DNA of 64,000 nt, taken from NCBI GenBank assembly GCA_020635905.1, contig JACJYV010000001.1, positions 1,116,001 to 1,180,000 of the forward strand. The letters run 5' to 3'. Source of the DNA: Bacteroidia bacterium (GTDB taxonomy: Bacteria > Bacteroidota > Bacteroidia > J057 > JADKCL01). The notes under the pieces were generated by a model that did no database searches, had not been told where the DNA came from, and saw only the letters and a list, made by a program, of their open reading frames with translations. Both the position numbers and the translations under genes were made by a program. Each line of letters begins with the position of its first letter. Positions within the stretch are counted from its first letter, which is position 1. Positions 17,085 to 25,466 of the stretch are shown one piece after another.

Positions 17085-17977
17085 AACAGGAATACAGCAG
17101 ATTGCTGAATCGCCAGATTCGAAAATACCTTTCCAAACACGAGGATATGGAAGGTTTGGCTGAATTTTTGGATGCGGTCAACCGCTCTTACCTGCATTAC
17201 GAGTCAGAAATCAAGCTGACCGAAAGGACGGTGGAACTGTCGACTGAGGAACTGGTGGAAAAAAACAGGGAGCTTGCGCACAAAAACGAATTGATGGAGA
17301 CTTTCGTTTACCGCGTGACCCACGATCTCAAATCGCCTGCCCACAATATCCAAAACATGTCGGGTATGCTCAAAAATTTCATTGGCAACGAAAATCCCAT
17401 GGTGGTCAAAATAACGGGCCATCTTGAAAAATCGGCCCAGGTGCTGCTGGATCGCATCCAGGATTTGCTCAGCATGACCCGCACCAAGTATCTGGTCAAC
17501 GAAAATCCAGTGGAAATTCTCCTCCCCGAGTTGCTGACTGAAGTAAAATCCTCTATTCTTTCCCGCATTGAAGAAACCCACGCAGAGATTAATGCCGATT
17601 TTTCCCGCCTGCAAATCGTACATTTTCCCCGCGAAAACATGTTTTCCATTCTGCAAAATCTGGTCAGTAATTCCGTAAAGTACCACCACCCAGACCGGCC
17701 GCCCGTAATTCAAATTACTGCGGAAACGATTGGAGATGAGGCATGTATCACCGTAGCAGACAACGGATTGGGCATGGATCTGGAAAAATACGGGGACAAA
17801 CTTTTTGGCATGTTCACCCGCTTTCACAACCACATTGAGGGCTCAGGAGTAGGATTATTTATCCTGAAAAAAATAATGGATGAAAACGGGGGCCGGATTG
17901 AAGTGCAAAGCAGGCTGAATGAAGGCACAAAATTCAAAATATGGTTTAAAAACATTCTGATCCATGAAAAAGCTTGA
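17081..17977 (+). CDS. Soluble sensor histidine kinase
   Basis: 298 residues, no membrane segment. N-terminal ~90 residues are a helical/coiled-coil region (LLNRQIRKYL ... YLHYESEIKLTERTVELSTEELVEKNRELAHKN broken here for length). Kinase core: H-box YRVTHDLKSPAHNI, N-box ILQNLVSNSVKY, G1 VADNGLGMD, F-box LFGMFTRFH and G2 EGSGVGLFILKKI. Overlaps the FIST gene by 4 bp (ATGA) and the response-regulator gene by 14 bp. Lacking its own sensor domain, it probably reads the FIST protein. Confidence 0.92.
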   Translation: MKQEYSRLLNRQIRKYLSKHEDMEGLAEFLDAVNRSYLHYESEIKLTERTVELSTEELVEKNRELAHKNELMETFVYRVTHDLKSPAHNIQNMSGMLKNFIGNENPMVVKITGHLEKSAQVLLDRIQDLLSMTRTKYLVNENPVEILLPELLTEVKSSILSRIEETHAEINADFSRLQIVHFPRENMFSILQNLVSNSVKYHHPDRPPVIQITAETIGDEACITVADNGLGMDLEKYGDKLFGMFTRFHNHIEGSGVGLFILKKIMDENGGRIEVQSRLNEGTKFKIWFKNILIHEKA

Positions 17978-18374
17978 TACCATTTTGCTCGTGGATGACG
18001 ACGAGACCACCAATTTCTTCCACAAATACATTCTGGAGGGTATTCATGTGGCCAATGATATCATGGAAGCCATGAACGGGGAAGAAGCCCTGGCCATTCT
18101 CAGCAATCCAGACCTGCGGGAAAAGGTGGATCTGGTTTTTCTGGATATGAATATGCCCATCATGAACGGCTTTGAATTTCTGGACAAATGCAATAATTTA
18201 CCTGACAAGGAAAGTCTCTCCTGCCCGGTCATGATGCTCACCTCCTCCAACCACCAGGCCGACCGTACCAAGGCCTCCACCTACACAAATCTGACGGGCT
18301 ATTACACCAAACCCCTGACCCGCGAAATGGTGGAATCTATTCTGAATGAGCATTTTCCAAATTATTCCGCATAA
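17964..18374 (+). CDS. Single-domain response regulator
   Basis: 136 residues, a receiver domain only. Acidic pocket LLVDDDETT, phosphoacceptor Asp in LVFLDMNMPIMNG, the switch Thr/Ser in MMLTSSN and Lys in YYTKPLT. No output domain, so it must pass the signal by protein contact or phosphotransfer. Overlaps the kinase gene by 14 bp. A bidirectional terminator follows. Confidence 0.92.
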   Translation: MKKLDTILLVDDDETTNFFHKYILEGIHVANDIMEAMNGEEALAILSNPDLREKVDLVFLDMNMPIMNGFEFLDKCNNLPDKESLSCPVMMLTSSNHQADRTKASTYTNLTGYYTKPLTREMVESILNEHFPNYSA

Positions 18375-18377
18375 AAA

Positions 18378-18400
18378 AAGAGCCTTCAGGGAAGGCTCTT
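18378..18400. terminator. Bidirectional Rho-independent terminator
   Basis: A perfect 10-bp stem (AAGAGCCTTC / GAAGGCTCTT) with a 3-nt loop, preceded by an A-run that becomes a T-run on the minus strand. It lies between the convergent response-regulator and Crp-type genes. Confidence 0.85.
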
Positions 18401-18421
18401 GATCACTATTTTATCAAAATA

Positions 18422-19114
18422 TTATTCGGAGTGACACTCAAGCGACTCCAGATCCCTGATCAGAAGTCGTCTGCGGTCAAACCACACCAGATTGCGTTTT
18501 TTGAGGTCATTCAGGACCGCAGTAACTGTTTGGCGGGAAGTATCAGTCATGCGGGCGATTTCCTGATGGGTCAGAAAAGGGGTAACGAGGTACTCCTCTC
18601 CCACCCTTTTGTTTTGCTGGCGGGCCAGTTTCACCAGATATTCCTGAATGCGGGTACGGGATTTTTTGAATAACAAGGACTCAATCCTGTCTTCCAGAGA
18701 TGCCACCCTGAGACTCAGTCTTTCGGCGATTTTGAGCCCAAAAGCAGGATGAAAGCGCATCAGTTCCTGCACCTCATCAATTTTGAGCATCACAAAAGAA
18801 ACTTCATCGTCCATGGCAACCGCAAAATCACGGCGCGACTTTTCGCCCGTCAGAGCCCCTTCTCCAAAAATTGAACCCTCCATCAGAATTTCCTTGATGA
18901 TTCCACGCCCATCATTGGAGTAGTTGGTAATTTTTACGCGACCGCGGGTGAGATAAAACAGACAATCTGCATGCTCACCCTGAAAATAAATAAAGCTGTT
19001 TTTTGCCTTCGCCCGAACCGTGGTAACGTCTGCAACCTGACTTAAAACTTCCTCCAGCGGAAGAGCGGGATCGTAAGCAAGTTCCTTGACAGGCACAAAG
19101 GGAATAACATTCAT
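18422..19114 (-). CDS. Crp/Fnr-family transcriptional regulator
   Basis: About 230 residues. N-terminal cyclic-nucleotide-binding-like domain (KNSFIYFQGEHADCLFYLTRGRVKITNYS, EGSIFGEGALTGEKSRRDFAVAM) and a C-terminal HTH_Crp domain (RIQEYLVKLARQ, FLTHQEIARMTDTSRQTVTAVLNDLKKRNLVWFDRRRLLIRD, split by me for length). The cAMP-contacting Arg-Ser pair of true CRP is not seen; ligand unknown. No N-terminal cysteine cluster, so not a classic Fnr. Frame extends 52 codons further, but MNVIPFVP at 19114 gives the usual length. Ends at a bidirectional terminator. Confidence 0.9.
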   Translation of the reverse strand: MNVIPFVPVKELAYDPALPLEEVLSQVADVTTVRAKAKNSFIYFQGEHADCLFYLTRGRVKITNYSNDGRGIIKEILMEGSIFGEGALTGEKSRRDFAVAMDDEVSFVMLKIDEVQELMRFHPAFGLKIAERLSLRVASLEDRIESLLFKKSRTRIQEYLVKLARQQNKRVGEEYLVTPFLTHQEIARMTDTSRQTVTAVLNDLKKRNLVWFDRRRLLIRDLESLECHSE

Positions 19115-19131
19115 ACTAAACCTTTTTAATT

Positions 19132-19150
19132 GGACATTGATTGATTGTCC
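19132..19150. promoter_or_regulatory. Possible operator, GGACA-N9-TGTCC
   Basis: Inverted repeat about 18-36 bp upstream of the Crp-type start codon. Its position suits autoregulation, but one 5-bp half-site pair can arise by chance and the flanks are only partly symmetric. Confidence 0.25.
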
Positions 19151-19378
19151 TAAATTTCGGAGAAAAAAGGCGGGATTTCTAATTTGCATGGGGGACAAAG
19201 AGGGGGACATCATGGGCAGAATCAGGCCCGGAAAGCAGAAATAAGTCCTTTTGGCAATCCCCTCCATCAAATGGTCTTTTGAAATAATGTTTGGACATCT
19301 TATTTCAGGAAAATTTCAGACGGGCAAAAATGAATTGAAATTGCAGAAATATGAATGATTCAAAAGAAAAATCTTGGG

Positions 19379-20653
19379 CTATTTCAACTGCATGCGAAAC
19401 AGCCGACGGATATCGTCATAAACGCTGTCTTTGTAAATAAACCAGGCGTAACCCCCACGAATGCGGATATTCTGCACAAATTGCATGGGAATGGTCCATT
19501 CCCCGCTGATTTCGCCCGTCTCCAGGTCAATTTCCTTCAAAATGGACTTTCCGTTCTTCAAAAAGACCGTGTAAACTTCCCTTCTCAGTTCGTCCACCAC
19601 CAGCTTTTTCTGCCAAAAACGCTCCTTGTGATAAGAAATGGGGGCTTCGTCCAAAGAGTCGCCCAGCATATTGAAACGGACCAGTTTGTCGTTGGCGTGG
19701 TCGAAAATCACGGCCTCGTTGCCCACCACCTTCAGAGGAACAATGATGGGCGCATTGCCAATCTTTTTCATGTATTGCTCGTAGGCATTGGCTTCGCTTG
19801 ACTCACGCATGGCATCTCCCATCCAGCCATACAGAGGGACATTCTTGGAAGCCATCAGGCGATCATCCTCCACGCGGCGTATTTTTTCGCGGTCGCGGGT
19901 GGTATACACCAGGGAAGAGCCTTTGCGGTCGGCGGTGACAGAATAAAAAACGGATTCAAAATCATTCAGGGCCTGCCCGTAAAATAAAGTACTGCCAATA
20001 GCACCCAAAACAGGCCGCACCACCCGCTCAAATTCCTCCAGCGAGTCGCAGGCAAACCTCAGCTGATTGGGCGATTCCAGCAACTGGCAGGCATAATTTT
20101 TGGAAAGCAGGTGAACTTTGCCAAAACAATCGCGAAACAGCCCCGAAATGGGTTCCACGCCGTAGGCTACGTCCAGAATGGAATCTTCCTGGTTGTAAAG
20201 AATGAGCTTATGCTGATTGCTGCCAGGTTCCTGAATCAATAAAACCAGGTTTTCGCCCGAAAACTCATAATTATGGATGTGAATCAGGGGGTCAGGATAA
20301 ACCTGCTCGATTTTTTCTCCTGTGATGACCACATCTTCCAGATCAATTTCAGATTGACTGAGGGGAATGAGGAGAGAGGTGGGATCGCCCTCTTTGGCCT
20401 GGTATTCCAGCGTGGTATAACCCACATAAGTGATGCGCAGGCGCGGATACTGAACGGGAGATTCGAGGTAAAACATCCCATCCTGCTCACTCAAAACAGC
20501 TTTTTGCGCTCCCAAAACCCGCACTTTTGCATTGGGAAGGGGTTCACGGGTCTGGGCATCAATGATTTTACCCTGAATTCTGAAAGTCTGGGCAAAGGCT
20601 CCGCTCGCAAGTAGCAGCAGCATGATCAGGATGAGGGGCAGTCTGTGGTTCAT
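19379..20653 (-). CDS. Secreted protein with carboxypeptidase-like regulatory domain
   Basis: About 424 residues. Signal peptide LPLILIMLLLLASGAFAQ, then a CarboxypepD_reg-like beta-sandwich (FRIQGKIIDAQTREPLPNAKVRVLGAQ ... LRITYVGYTTLEYQ), as found at the N-terminus of TonB-dependent receptors, but no plug or barrel follows. The remaining ~300 residues look like a propeller-type or strand-rich domain with repeated 'D..G..' strands and are not from a family I recognise. Probably periplasmic or surface-attached. The frame is open 46 codons further; MNHRLPL at 20653 begins the signal peptide. Confidence 0.75.
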   Translation of the reverse strand: MNHRLPLILIMLLLLASGAFAQTFRIQGKIIDAQTREPLPNAKVRVLGAQKAVLSEQDGMFYLESPVQYPRLRITYVGYTTLEYQAKEGDPTSLLIPLSQSEIDLEDVVITGEKIEQVYPDPLIHIHNYEFSGENLVLLIQEPGSNQHKLILYNQEDSILDVAYGVEPISGLFRDCFGKVHLLSKNYACQLLESPNQLRFACDSLEEFERVVRPVLGAIGSTLFYGQALNDFESVFYSVTADRKGSSLVYTTRDREKIRRVEDDRLMASKNVPLYGWMGDAMRESSEANAYEQYMKKIGNAPIIVPLKVVGNEAVIFDHANDKLVRFNMLGDSLDEAPISYHKERFWQKKLVVDELRREVYTVFLKNGKSILKEIDLETGEISGEWTIPMQFVQNIRIRGGYAWFIYKDSVYDDIRRLFRMQLK

Positions 20654-20769
20654 GGGTGCAGGAATAAAACGAATTACATGCTGAGACCAATATACGACCA
20701 CAGGCATTGCGAAACTGTCGAAAAAATGATTTTCGATTACATAGTTCAGCGCAATTTCACCCAGCTCCT

Positions 20770-21012
20770 TCAGGGCATTGGCGGCAACCATTTTTGGTTT
20801 TCCTCATCAAAATAGATGGGAAACTCCCATTTTGAATTGTGGGTGTGATTAAGGCAAACGCGCCATGCGAGGAGGTTGCGATTGCGTGAACATTGCAAAA
20901 TCTGGCGGGTATAAGCCTGCCTGGCCTGCGAGAGGCGGGAAAAATGGTAGTGCTCGACCCTGGATTCATGCGGATTTTTGGAGAGCAACAGGAGAGATAG
21001 CCTGAAATGCAT
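20770..21012 (-). CDS. Possible small protein of unknown function
   Basis: A frame of 80 residues with the segments FRLSLLLLSKNPHESRVEHYHF and LAWRVCLNHTHNSKWEFPIYF. It lies in a 620-bp interval with no recognised gene between the divergent 19379-20653 and XRE genes. Composition is protein-like in the C-terminal half, but there is no family resemblance and no clear promoter. An overlapping frame (20757-21110) is a weaker alternative. The remainder of the interval (21013-21273) is AT-rich and shows nothing else. Confidence 0.3.
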   Translation of the reverse strand: MHFRLSLLLLSKNPHESRVEHYHFSRLSQARQAYTRQILQCSRNRNLLAWRVCLNHTHNSKWEFPIYFDEENQKWLPPMP

Positions 21013-21273
21013 TTGCAAAGCGGTTTACTCCCCGGGCCCGTACTCCCCGGGTTGATGTCGAAAATGTATTTAAAAACTTTTCGGTCCCACCCGTTAAGAT
21101 GAGACTCCAAATGAAATTGTAGTTGTCTTTAATTTCATTTGTCGCTTTGTTTCCCTGGATCATACAAATGTAATACTTTTTCAGATTTCAACTAAAAATA
21201 TTTTTAAGTTTTTAACCAAAAATATCTTACCATGTAGTAAATAGCGTTGGGATAAAATAACGAGATTTGAACT

Positions 21274-21645
21274 ATGCCTTTACACATCGGAAAGTTGATT
21301 GAAGAGCGCTTAAGTCATAAGGGAATGACCAAAAGCGAGCTTGCGCGTAGAATTAACAAAGCCAGACAGAATATTAATGACATTCTGAATCGTAAATCCA
21401 TTGACACAGAACTCCTGTACAACATCTCTGTGGCCCTGGATTACGACTTTTTCCGGCATTATGTAATGGAATTGACTTCACAGGACATCATCTCTGAACC
21501 CAAAGGAGAGTATGCCGAATTAAGGGCTCAGATTGCTGAGTACGAGAAAAGTCTGATAATCTGTCAAAAAGATAATGAAATTGCTCTGAACGAAGTCAGG
21601 CTGCAAAACGAGATCATTTCCCTGCTGAAAAAGCAGGTCCAGTAA
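21274..21645 (+). CDS. XRE-family helix-turn-helix protein with coiled-coil tail
   Basis: 123 residues. HTH domain at the N-terminus: IGKLIEERLSHKGMTKSELARRIN then KARQNINDILNRKSIDTELLYNISVALDYDFF. The last ~50 residues (ELRAQIAEYEKSLIICQKDNEIALNEVRLQ region) form a likely coiled coil for dimerisation. A widespread type in Bacteroidota with unknown targets. It stands alone, divergent from the preceding minus-strand genes, and is followed by a hairpin. Confidence 0.85.
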   Translation: MPLHIGKLIEERLSHKGMTKSELARRINKARQNINDILNRKSIDTELLYNISVALDYDFFRHYVMELTSQDIISEPKGEYAELRAQIAEYEKSLIICQKDNEIALNEVRLQNEIISLLKKQVQ

Positions 21646-21662
21646 CCTTCACCCAGTAAAAA

Positions 21663-21691
21663 ACCCGGCCCCGCATGTTACGGAACCGGGT
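21663..21691. terminator. Hairpin with ACCCGG/CCGGGT stem
   Basis: Stem ACCCGG / CCGGGT with an inner CCG/CGG pair, just after the XRE gene. The A-run before it becomes a T-run on the minus strand, so it would terminate best for the small minus-strand gene at 21823-21957; on the plus strand it ends in TAAAA. Confidence 0.55.
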
Positions 21692-21822
21692 AAAATCTGT
21701 TTGCTTGAATTAGTCAGCGAATTCGCCTTTGGGTTTGTTTGAAGGAAAAGGTCTGTTGGTCAGTTGGTTGGTCAGCCTTAAGGTTTGAAAATCATGGCAG
21801 AAAATATCTTAGAAGCGGAAGC

Positions 21823-21957
21823 TTATTTCTTCAGGGTAAAGTAGAGCTCTTCACCAAATTCCTTGATTCCGGTCACGGTAAAATCTCCGGCTCCCAGGAA
21901 AATAAGCAGTCCTTGTTCGGTCACGAGCAGGTTGGAATGATTGTCTGATGAGTTCAT
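21823..21957 (-). CDS. 44-residue small protein, unknown
   Basis: ATG at 21957 opens a 44-codon frame: an N-terminal polar stretch (MNSSDNHSN), the hydrophobic LLVTEQGLLIFLGAGDFTV and a C-terminal GIKEFGEELYFTLKK. The length, Met start, alternating strand-like pattern and a matching terminator downstream at 21663-21691 suggest a real gene, too short for usual gene callers. No family recognised. After the stop, another frame ends in PSNKPKGEFAD but has no start codon. Confidence 0.45.
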   Translation of the reverse strand: MNSSDNHSNLLVTEQGLLIFLGAGDFTVTGIKEFGEELYFTLKK

Positions 21958-22030
21958 AATTTTGATGTTTGGTTGTATAGTCTATTTACGCTGGCAGCCT
22001 GCCCGATGTTATAGGTTATACACCAACCGC

Positions 22031-22259
22031 TCAGAATCCGTCCCCATCTGAAAATTTCCAGGCCTGATTTGTATCAAATTCGCACTGAATGGCTCGTTTA
22101 AGGTGTTTTTCGTCATTCAGAAAGCCCAATTTCCTTACATTCTGTAATTTCCAGGCCAGCTTCGCCCAATTCCTCTGCAAAAGCCCTGAGCCAGGATTCT
22201 GTTTGAAAAAGTGCATAAAAATCCCATTCCCGACGCAACCCGGACAGAAAAGCTAACAA
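22031..22259 (-). pseudogene. Short frameshifted coding remnant
   Basis: Directly after the VWA-like gene a frame with TTG start at 22259 encodes LSGLRREWDFYALFQTESW then AFAEELGEAGLEITECKEIG and stops at 22113-22115. A +1 shift near that stop continues smoothly into FLNDEKHLKRAIQCEFD and ends with KFSDGDGF at 22031. Both halves read like one ~75-residue protein. A 61-codon frame from ATG 22216 covers only the second half in correct phase. Either a frameshifted gene, a sequencing error, or chance. Confidence 0.35.
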
Positions 22260-22271
22260 GCGGCAATTTTT

Positions 22272-24422
22272 TCAGACCAGGGAAAAAACTTTTCTAACCA
22301 CCCACTCCACTGTAAGAAGCAGCACAATTAAGCCAAAAATCCAGACCAGTTCATGCAGTCCCATGCGGGATTTTTTCTCTTCTGAAACGGTTTTCAGGTG
22401 CCCCAAAGCCTTGATCTGGCTGGCCAGACCCGGCAGATCCCGGGCCAGGGTATATTTGGCGTCCGTGCGGAGCGCCATTTGTTGCAAAAGGCCATCGTCG
22501 GCCCGCAGGCGAAAATGCTCTACGTTCGATTTCCCAACCGAAAACTGGCCCTGATCCGTGCCCAGTTTCACCTCTCCCCGCTTGCCTTCGGCCTGGTAGG
22601 AATAAGTTCCCTCTTCGAGGTTGCTCATTTCCAGATAATAACGAGCCTCACCCGATTCGCTCAGGTAATAGACATTCTCCTTGCCTCCCGGGTCGGTCAC
22701 TTTCAGTTTGATTTCTGCCCCTTTAACAGGATTATAGCTGTCGTCATAGACCTGACCTTTGAAGGTAATCAGCTCATTTCCAGTAAAAAGCTGTTTGGAT
22801 GGCGCCACTTTGAATTTGCGTTTATCCTCCCGTACCACCAGCCATTGCACCAGGTTATGAACCCATTGATCAAAGGCATCAAAATCGCCATTTTCCACAA
22901 AAACATGGCTGCGCATGCGCCAGAAATTCTCTCCCACCAGGGTGATATTCTTGCGACCCAGGTGCTGCTGAACTACAAAAAGGGGATAATCCAGCTGGAT
23001 ATTGCGAATCGTGGCCCGTCCATACACCTCAGCGTCGCCTTTGGCTTTCCAGTCTGAACGGTTGCGCAGCAAAGGCGGGGCATTATTCATCAGGCGAAGC
23101 CATTCGCGGTCGAAAGTGAAACTGGAATGCTCCATGTAATCCATGGTGAAATTGATCTGGGCCTCCTCAAAGCCATCCGTTTGCACGGTGGGCGACACGC
23201 CAATGTACTCGTACAAGGGCTGAGCCGTTTTCAGGTCGGTAAAAATGCCCATGAAGTTCATCAGGGGCAGGTTGCGATCCTTGACTTCCTTGAGCAATTT
23301 TTCCAGAATGGGTGCATCCTTGGGTGAATAGGGGAAATTGTGGAGGATGGCGAGGTCAAAATCGGGGAAATTGTACTTGTCTGGAGATTCGTAAAAGGAA
23401 GTGCGGTCTTTGTGGGCAAATTCAAAGACCTCGTAGCGGTCGTCGCGGGCAAATGCCTGGCGCAACGCGCCCAGATCCGGGTGGGGTGAACCCGCAAAAA
23501 TGGCCACTTTCACCCTGGTTTCCAGCACATTGATAAAAATCAGCTTGTGGTTGTTGCGGCGGGTAATCTCATCTGGAAATTCGGTAACATGAATGCCAAA
23601 CTGCTGCAATCCCACCTCTTTGGGGGTGACGGAAAAATCAACTTCTGCTGATGTCTGACCCTGTCCCAGGGTAACCTCCCGCGTATCCAGGGTTTTGCCT
23701 TTGTGATCGAGCTTGATGGTCAGCTTTTTGCCGTCGTACCCCTCAGCCCTGATTTTGACTTTGATCGGAGTTTCCTTGTCCAGATAGGCAATGTCATTGA
23801 ACAGCACCTCTGTAATGCGCACATCCTTTTGCTCGGTCGTATCGCCCAGCAAAACGGTATAAACGGGGATACTCCAGTCATCTACTTCATACAATGGATT
23901 GACCCCTGAGGTGGCAATTCCGTCCGAAACCAGCACCACTGCGCCCAGATTCTGGTTGGTGTACAGCTTTTTCAATTCATCCAACGCCCCCGAAATATTG
24001 GTGCCTGTGCGGTCAAATTTCAGGGAGTCGAGGCTGGACTCGGATTTGAGATGGTCAGAGAAGGTAAAAAGCTGGGTAATGTATTTTTCCTGTTCAAAAT
24101 TCCCCAAAAACTGATTCAGCAGCTGAGGATATTCCTTGCGCACGAATGCAGAGTCCTTTTGAATGGAAATGGATTCCGAATTGTCCTGCACCACGGCCAC
24201 AATGGGCGGATACTTGATTTCAGAAATAGAATTGAGCAGAGGTTCGAGCAAAAGTATCCCCAAAATGGTCAGCACCAGCCAGCGAAAACCAGCCAGAAAC
24301 CACCGCCAGCCCGCAGGAAGCAGGTCTTTGGTTGCACGGTACATGAACCAGGAAATGGCGGCTGCCAGAACAGCGATCAATAATATAAACCACGGAGAGT
24401 AATTAAAGTCCAGTTCCTGCAT
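22272..24422 (-). CDS. Large membrane protein with von Willebrand A-like domain
   Basis: 716 residues. Two N-terminal membrane helices (FILLIAVLAAAISWFMY; FRWLVLTILGILLLEPLL) and one at the C-terminus (LVWIFGLIVLLLTVEWVV). Between them a VWA-like domain (IVAVVQDNSESISI, where the usual DxSxS is DNSES; AVVLVSDGIATSG) and a long periplasmic part with Ig-like strands. This layout resembles the BatA/BatB-neighbour 'DUF4159/VWA' membrane proteins and glutamine-amidotransferase-like proteins of Bacteroidota, whose role is unclear. No MoxR ATPase is adjacent. N-terminus is clean and the next gene (fabG) is upstream on the same strand. Confidence 0.75.
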   Translation of the reverse strand: MQELDFNYSPWFILLIAVLAAAISWFMYRATKDLLPAGWRWFLAGFRWLVLTILGILLLEPLLNSISEIKYPPIVAVVQDNSESISIQKDSAFVRKEYPQLLNQFLGNFEQEKYITQLFTFSDHLKSESSLDSLKFDRTGTNISGALDELKKLYTNQNLGAVVLVSDGIATSGVNPLYEVDDWSIPVYTVLLGDTTEQKDVRITEVLFNDIAYLDKETPIKVKIRAEGYDGKKLTIKLDHKGKTLDTREVTLGQGQTSAEVDFSVTPKEVGLQQFGIHVTEFPDEITRRNNHKLIFINVLETRVKVAIFAGSPHPDLGALRQAFARDDRYEVFEFAHKDRTSFYESPDKYNFPDFDLAILHNFPYSPKDAPILEKLLKEVKDRNLPLMNFMGIFTDLKTAQPLYEYIGVSPTVQTDGFEEAQINFTMDYMEHSSFTFDREWLRLMNNAPPLLRNRSDWKAKGDAEVYGRATIRNIQLDYPLFVVQQHLGRKNITLVGENFWRMRSHVFVENGDFDAFDQWVHNLVQWLVVREDKRKFKVAPSKQLFTGNELITFKGQVYDDSYNPVKGAEIKLKVTDPGGKENVYYLSESGEARYYLEMSNLEEGTYSYQAEGKRGEVKLGTDQGQFSVGKSNVEHFRLRADDGLLQQMALRTDAKYTLARDLPGLASQIKALGHLKTVSEEKKSRMGLHELVWIFGLIVLLLTVEWVVRKVFSLV

Positions 24423-24508
24423 TCAATCGGGGAGTATTTTGGATTAACGTATCTTTAACCTGCAAAGGCGGTTTTTTATTGCAAAGGGAGCGAGGTTTTG
24501 CCGGGAAA

Positions 24509-25255
24509 TCACATTACCATTCCGCCATCCACGTTGATCACCTGTCCTGTAATGTAAGTGGAAAGGTCAGATCCCAGGAAAACGCACAAATCTGCCACGT
24601 CTTTTGGCGTGCCAGGGCGCTTCAGGGGAACATTTTCCAGCCATTTTTTCACTTCTTCTTCGGCCACGGCCTCAGTCATTTCCGTGGCAATAAAACCCGG
24701 GCAAACCACATTGGCACGAATTCCGCGGGAAGCCAGCTCTTTGGCTACGGATTTGGTAAACCCGATCATGCCTGCTTTTGAGGCCGCATAATTGGCCTGG
24801 CCGGCGTTGCCCGTCAATCCCACCACAGAACTGATGTTGATGTAGCTGCCGCTGCGTTGCTTGAGCAACTGGCGCATGGAGGCTTTGGTGGTATTGAAAA
24901 CGGAGTTCAGGTTGGTCTGAATCACCTCATTGAACTGCTCTTCGCTCATGCGCATGAGCAGGTTGTCTTTGGTAATGCCTGCATTATTGACGATGATATC
25001 AATGGCGCCAAAGGCGGCCACCATGGCATTGATCACGGCTTCCGTGCTTTCCATGCTGCCTGCATCTGACTGGATGCCGAGGGCTTTCACGCCCAGCGCC
25101 TCAATTTCGCGGGTCAGGCTGTCAGCCGCTTCTCCTGAGGAACGATAGGTAAATGCAACATTGGCGCCATTTTTGGCGAATTCAAGGGCAATTCCCCGTC
25201 CTATTCCGCGGGTTGCACCAGTTACGAGAGCTGATTTTCCTGATAATAACTGCAT
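24509..25255 (-). CDS. fabG: 3-oxoacyl-[acyl-carrier-protein] reductase
   Basis: 248 residues, short-chain dehydrogenase. NADPH-binding ALVTGATRGIGRGIALEFAK, NNAGITKDNLLMRMSEEQF, catalytic Ser in INISSVVGLTGNAGQ and Tyr-Lys in NYAASKAG, plus the C-terminal TYITGQVINVDGGMVM. The NAGITKDNLLMRM motif and 248-residue length fit FabG of fatty-acid elongation rather than other SDRs. Cytoplasmic. It stands apart from other fab genes; heptamer repeats lie upstream. Confidence 0.95.
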   Translation of the reverse strand: MQLLSGKSALVTGATRGIGRGIALEFAKNGANVAFTYRSSGEAADSLTREIEALGVKALGIQSDAGSMESTEAVINAMVAAFGAIDIIVNNAGITKDNLLMRMSEEQFNEVIQTNLNSVFNTTKASMRQLLKQRSGSYINISSVVGLTGNAGQANYAASKAGMIGFTKSVAKELASRGIRANVVCPGFIATEMTEAVAEEEVKKWLENVPLKRPGTPKDVADLCVFLGSDLSTYITGQVINVDGGMVM

Positions 25256-25260
25256 TTATG

Positions 25261-25420
25261 AGATGTTAGACTTTGAGATGTTAGAGATTAGATGTTAGAC
25301 TTTGAGATGTTAGAGTTTAGATGTTAGAGGTCAGATGAAAAAGTTTAGATGTTAGTTGATTAGAGAATACACTGTAGTTTAATCTTTACAATAAACCGTA
25401 AACTGTAAACCGTAAACTGT
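25261..25420. repeat. Heptamer-type repeats, AGATGTT and AAACYGT families
   Basis: From 25262 to about 25360 the sequence is built of 7- and 8-nt units agatgtt, agacttt(g), agagatt, agagttt and similar. At 25393-25420 follow four exact 7-nt units alternating aaaccgt and aaactgt. Immediately after lies a perfect palindrome. No gene in this interval. Confidence 0.85.
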
Positions 25421-25442
25421 ACTCCCGATAGCTATCGGGAGT
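25421..25442. repeat. Perfect 22-nt palindrome around CCCGATAGCTATCGGG
   Basis: Perfect self-complementary sequence with half ACTCCCGATAG. A second, related palindrome with core CCCGATAATTATCGGG occurs at 41066-41083, also beside heptamer repeats, so this is likely a dispersed genomic motif. Confidence 0.85.
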
Positions 25443-25466
25443 AAACTGGCCACAAAGATAGCAAAA

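Noticed and set aside
21646..22271. tRNA or other structured RNA in the 626-bp spacer
   Set aside because: No cloverleaf or conserved TψC-like arm was visible; content is explained by a terminator, a 44-codon frame and a short remnant.
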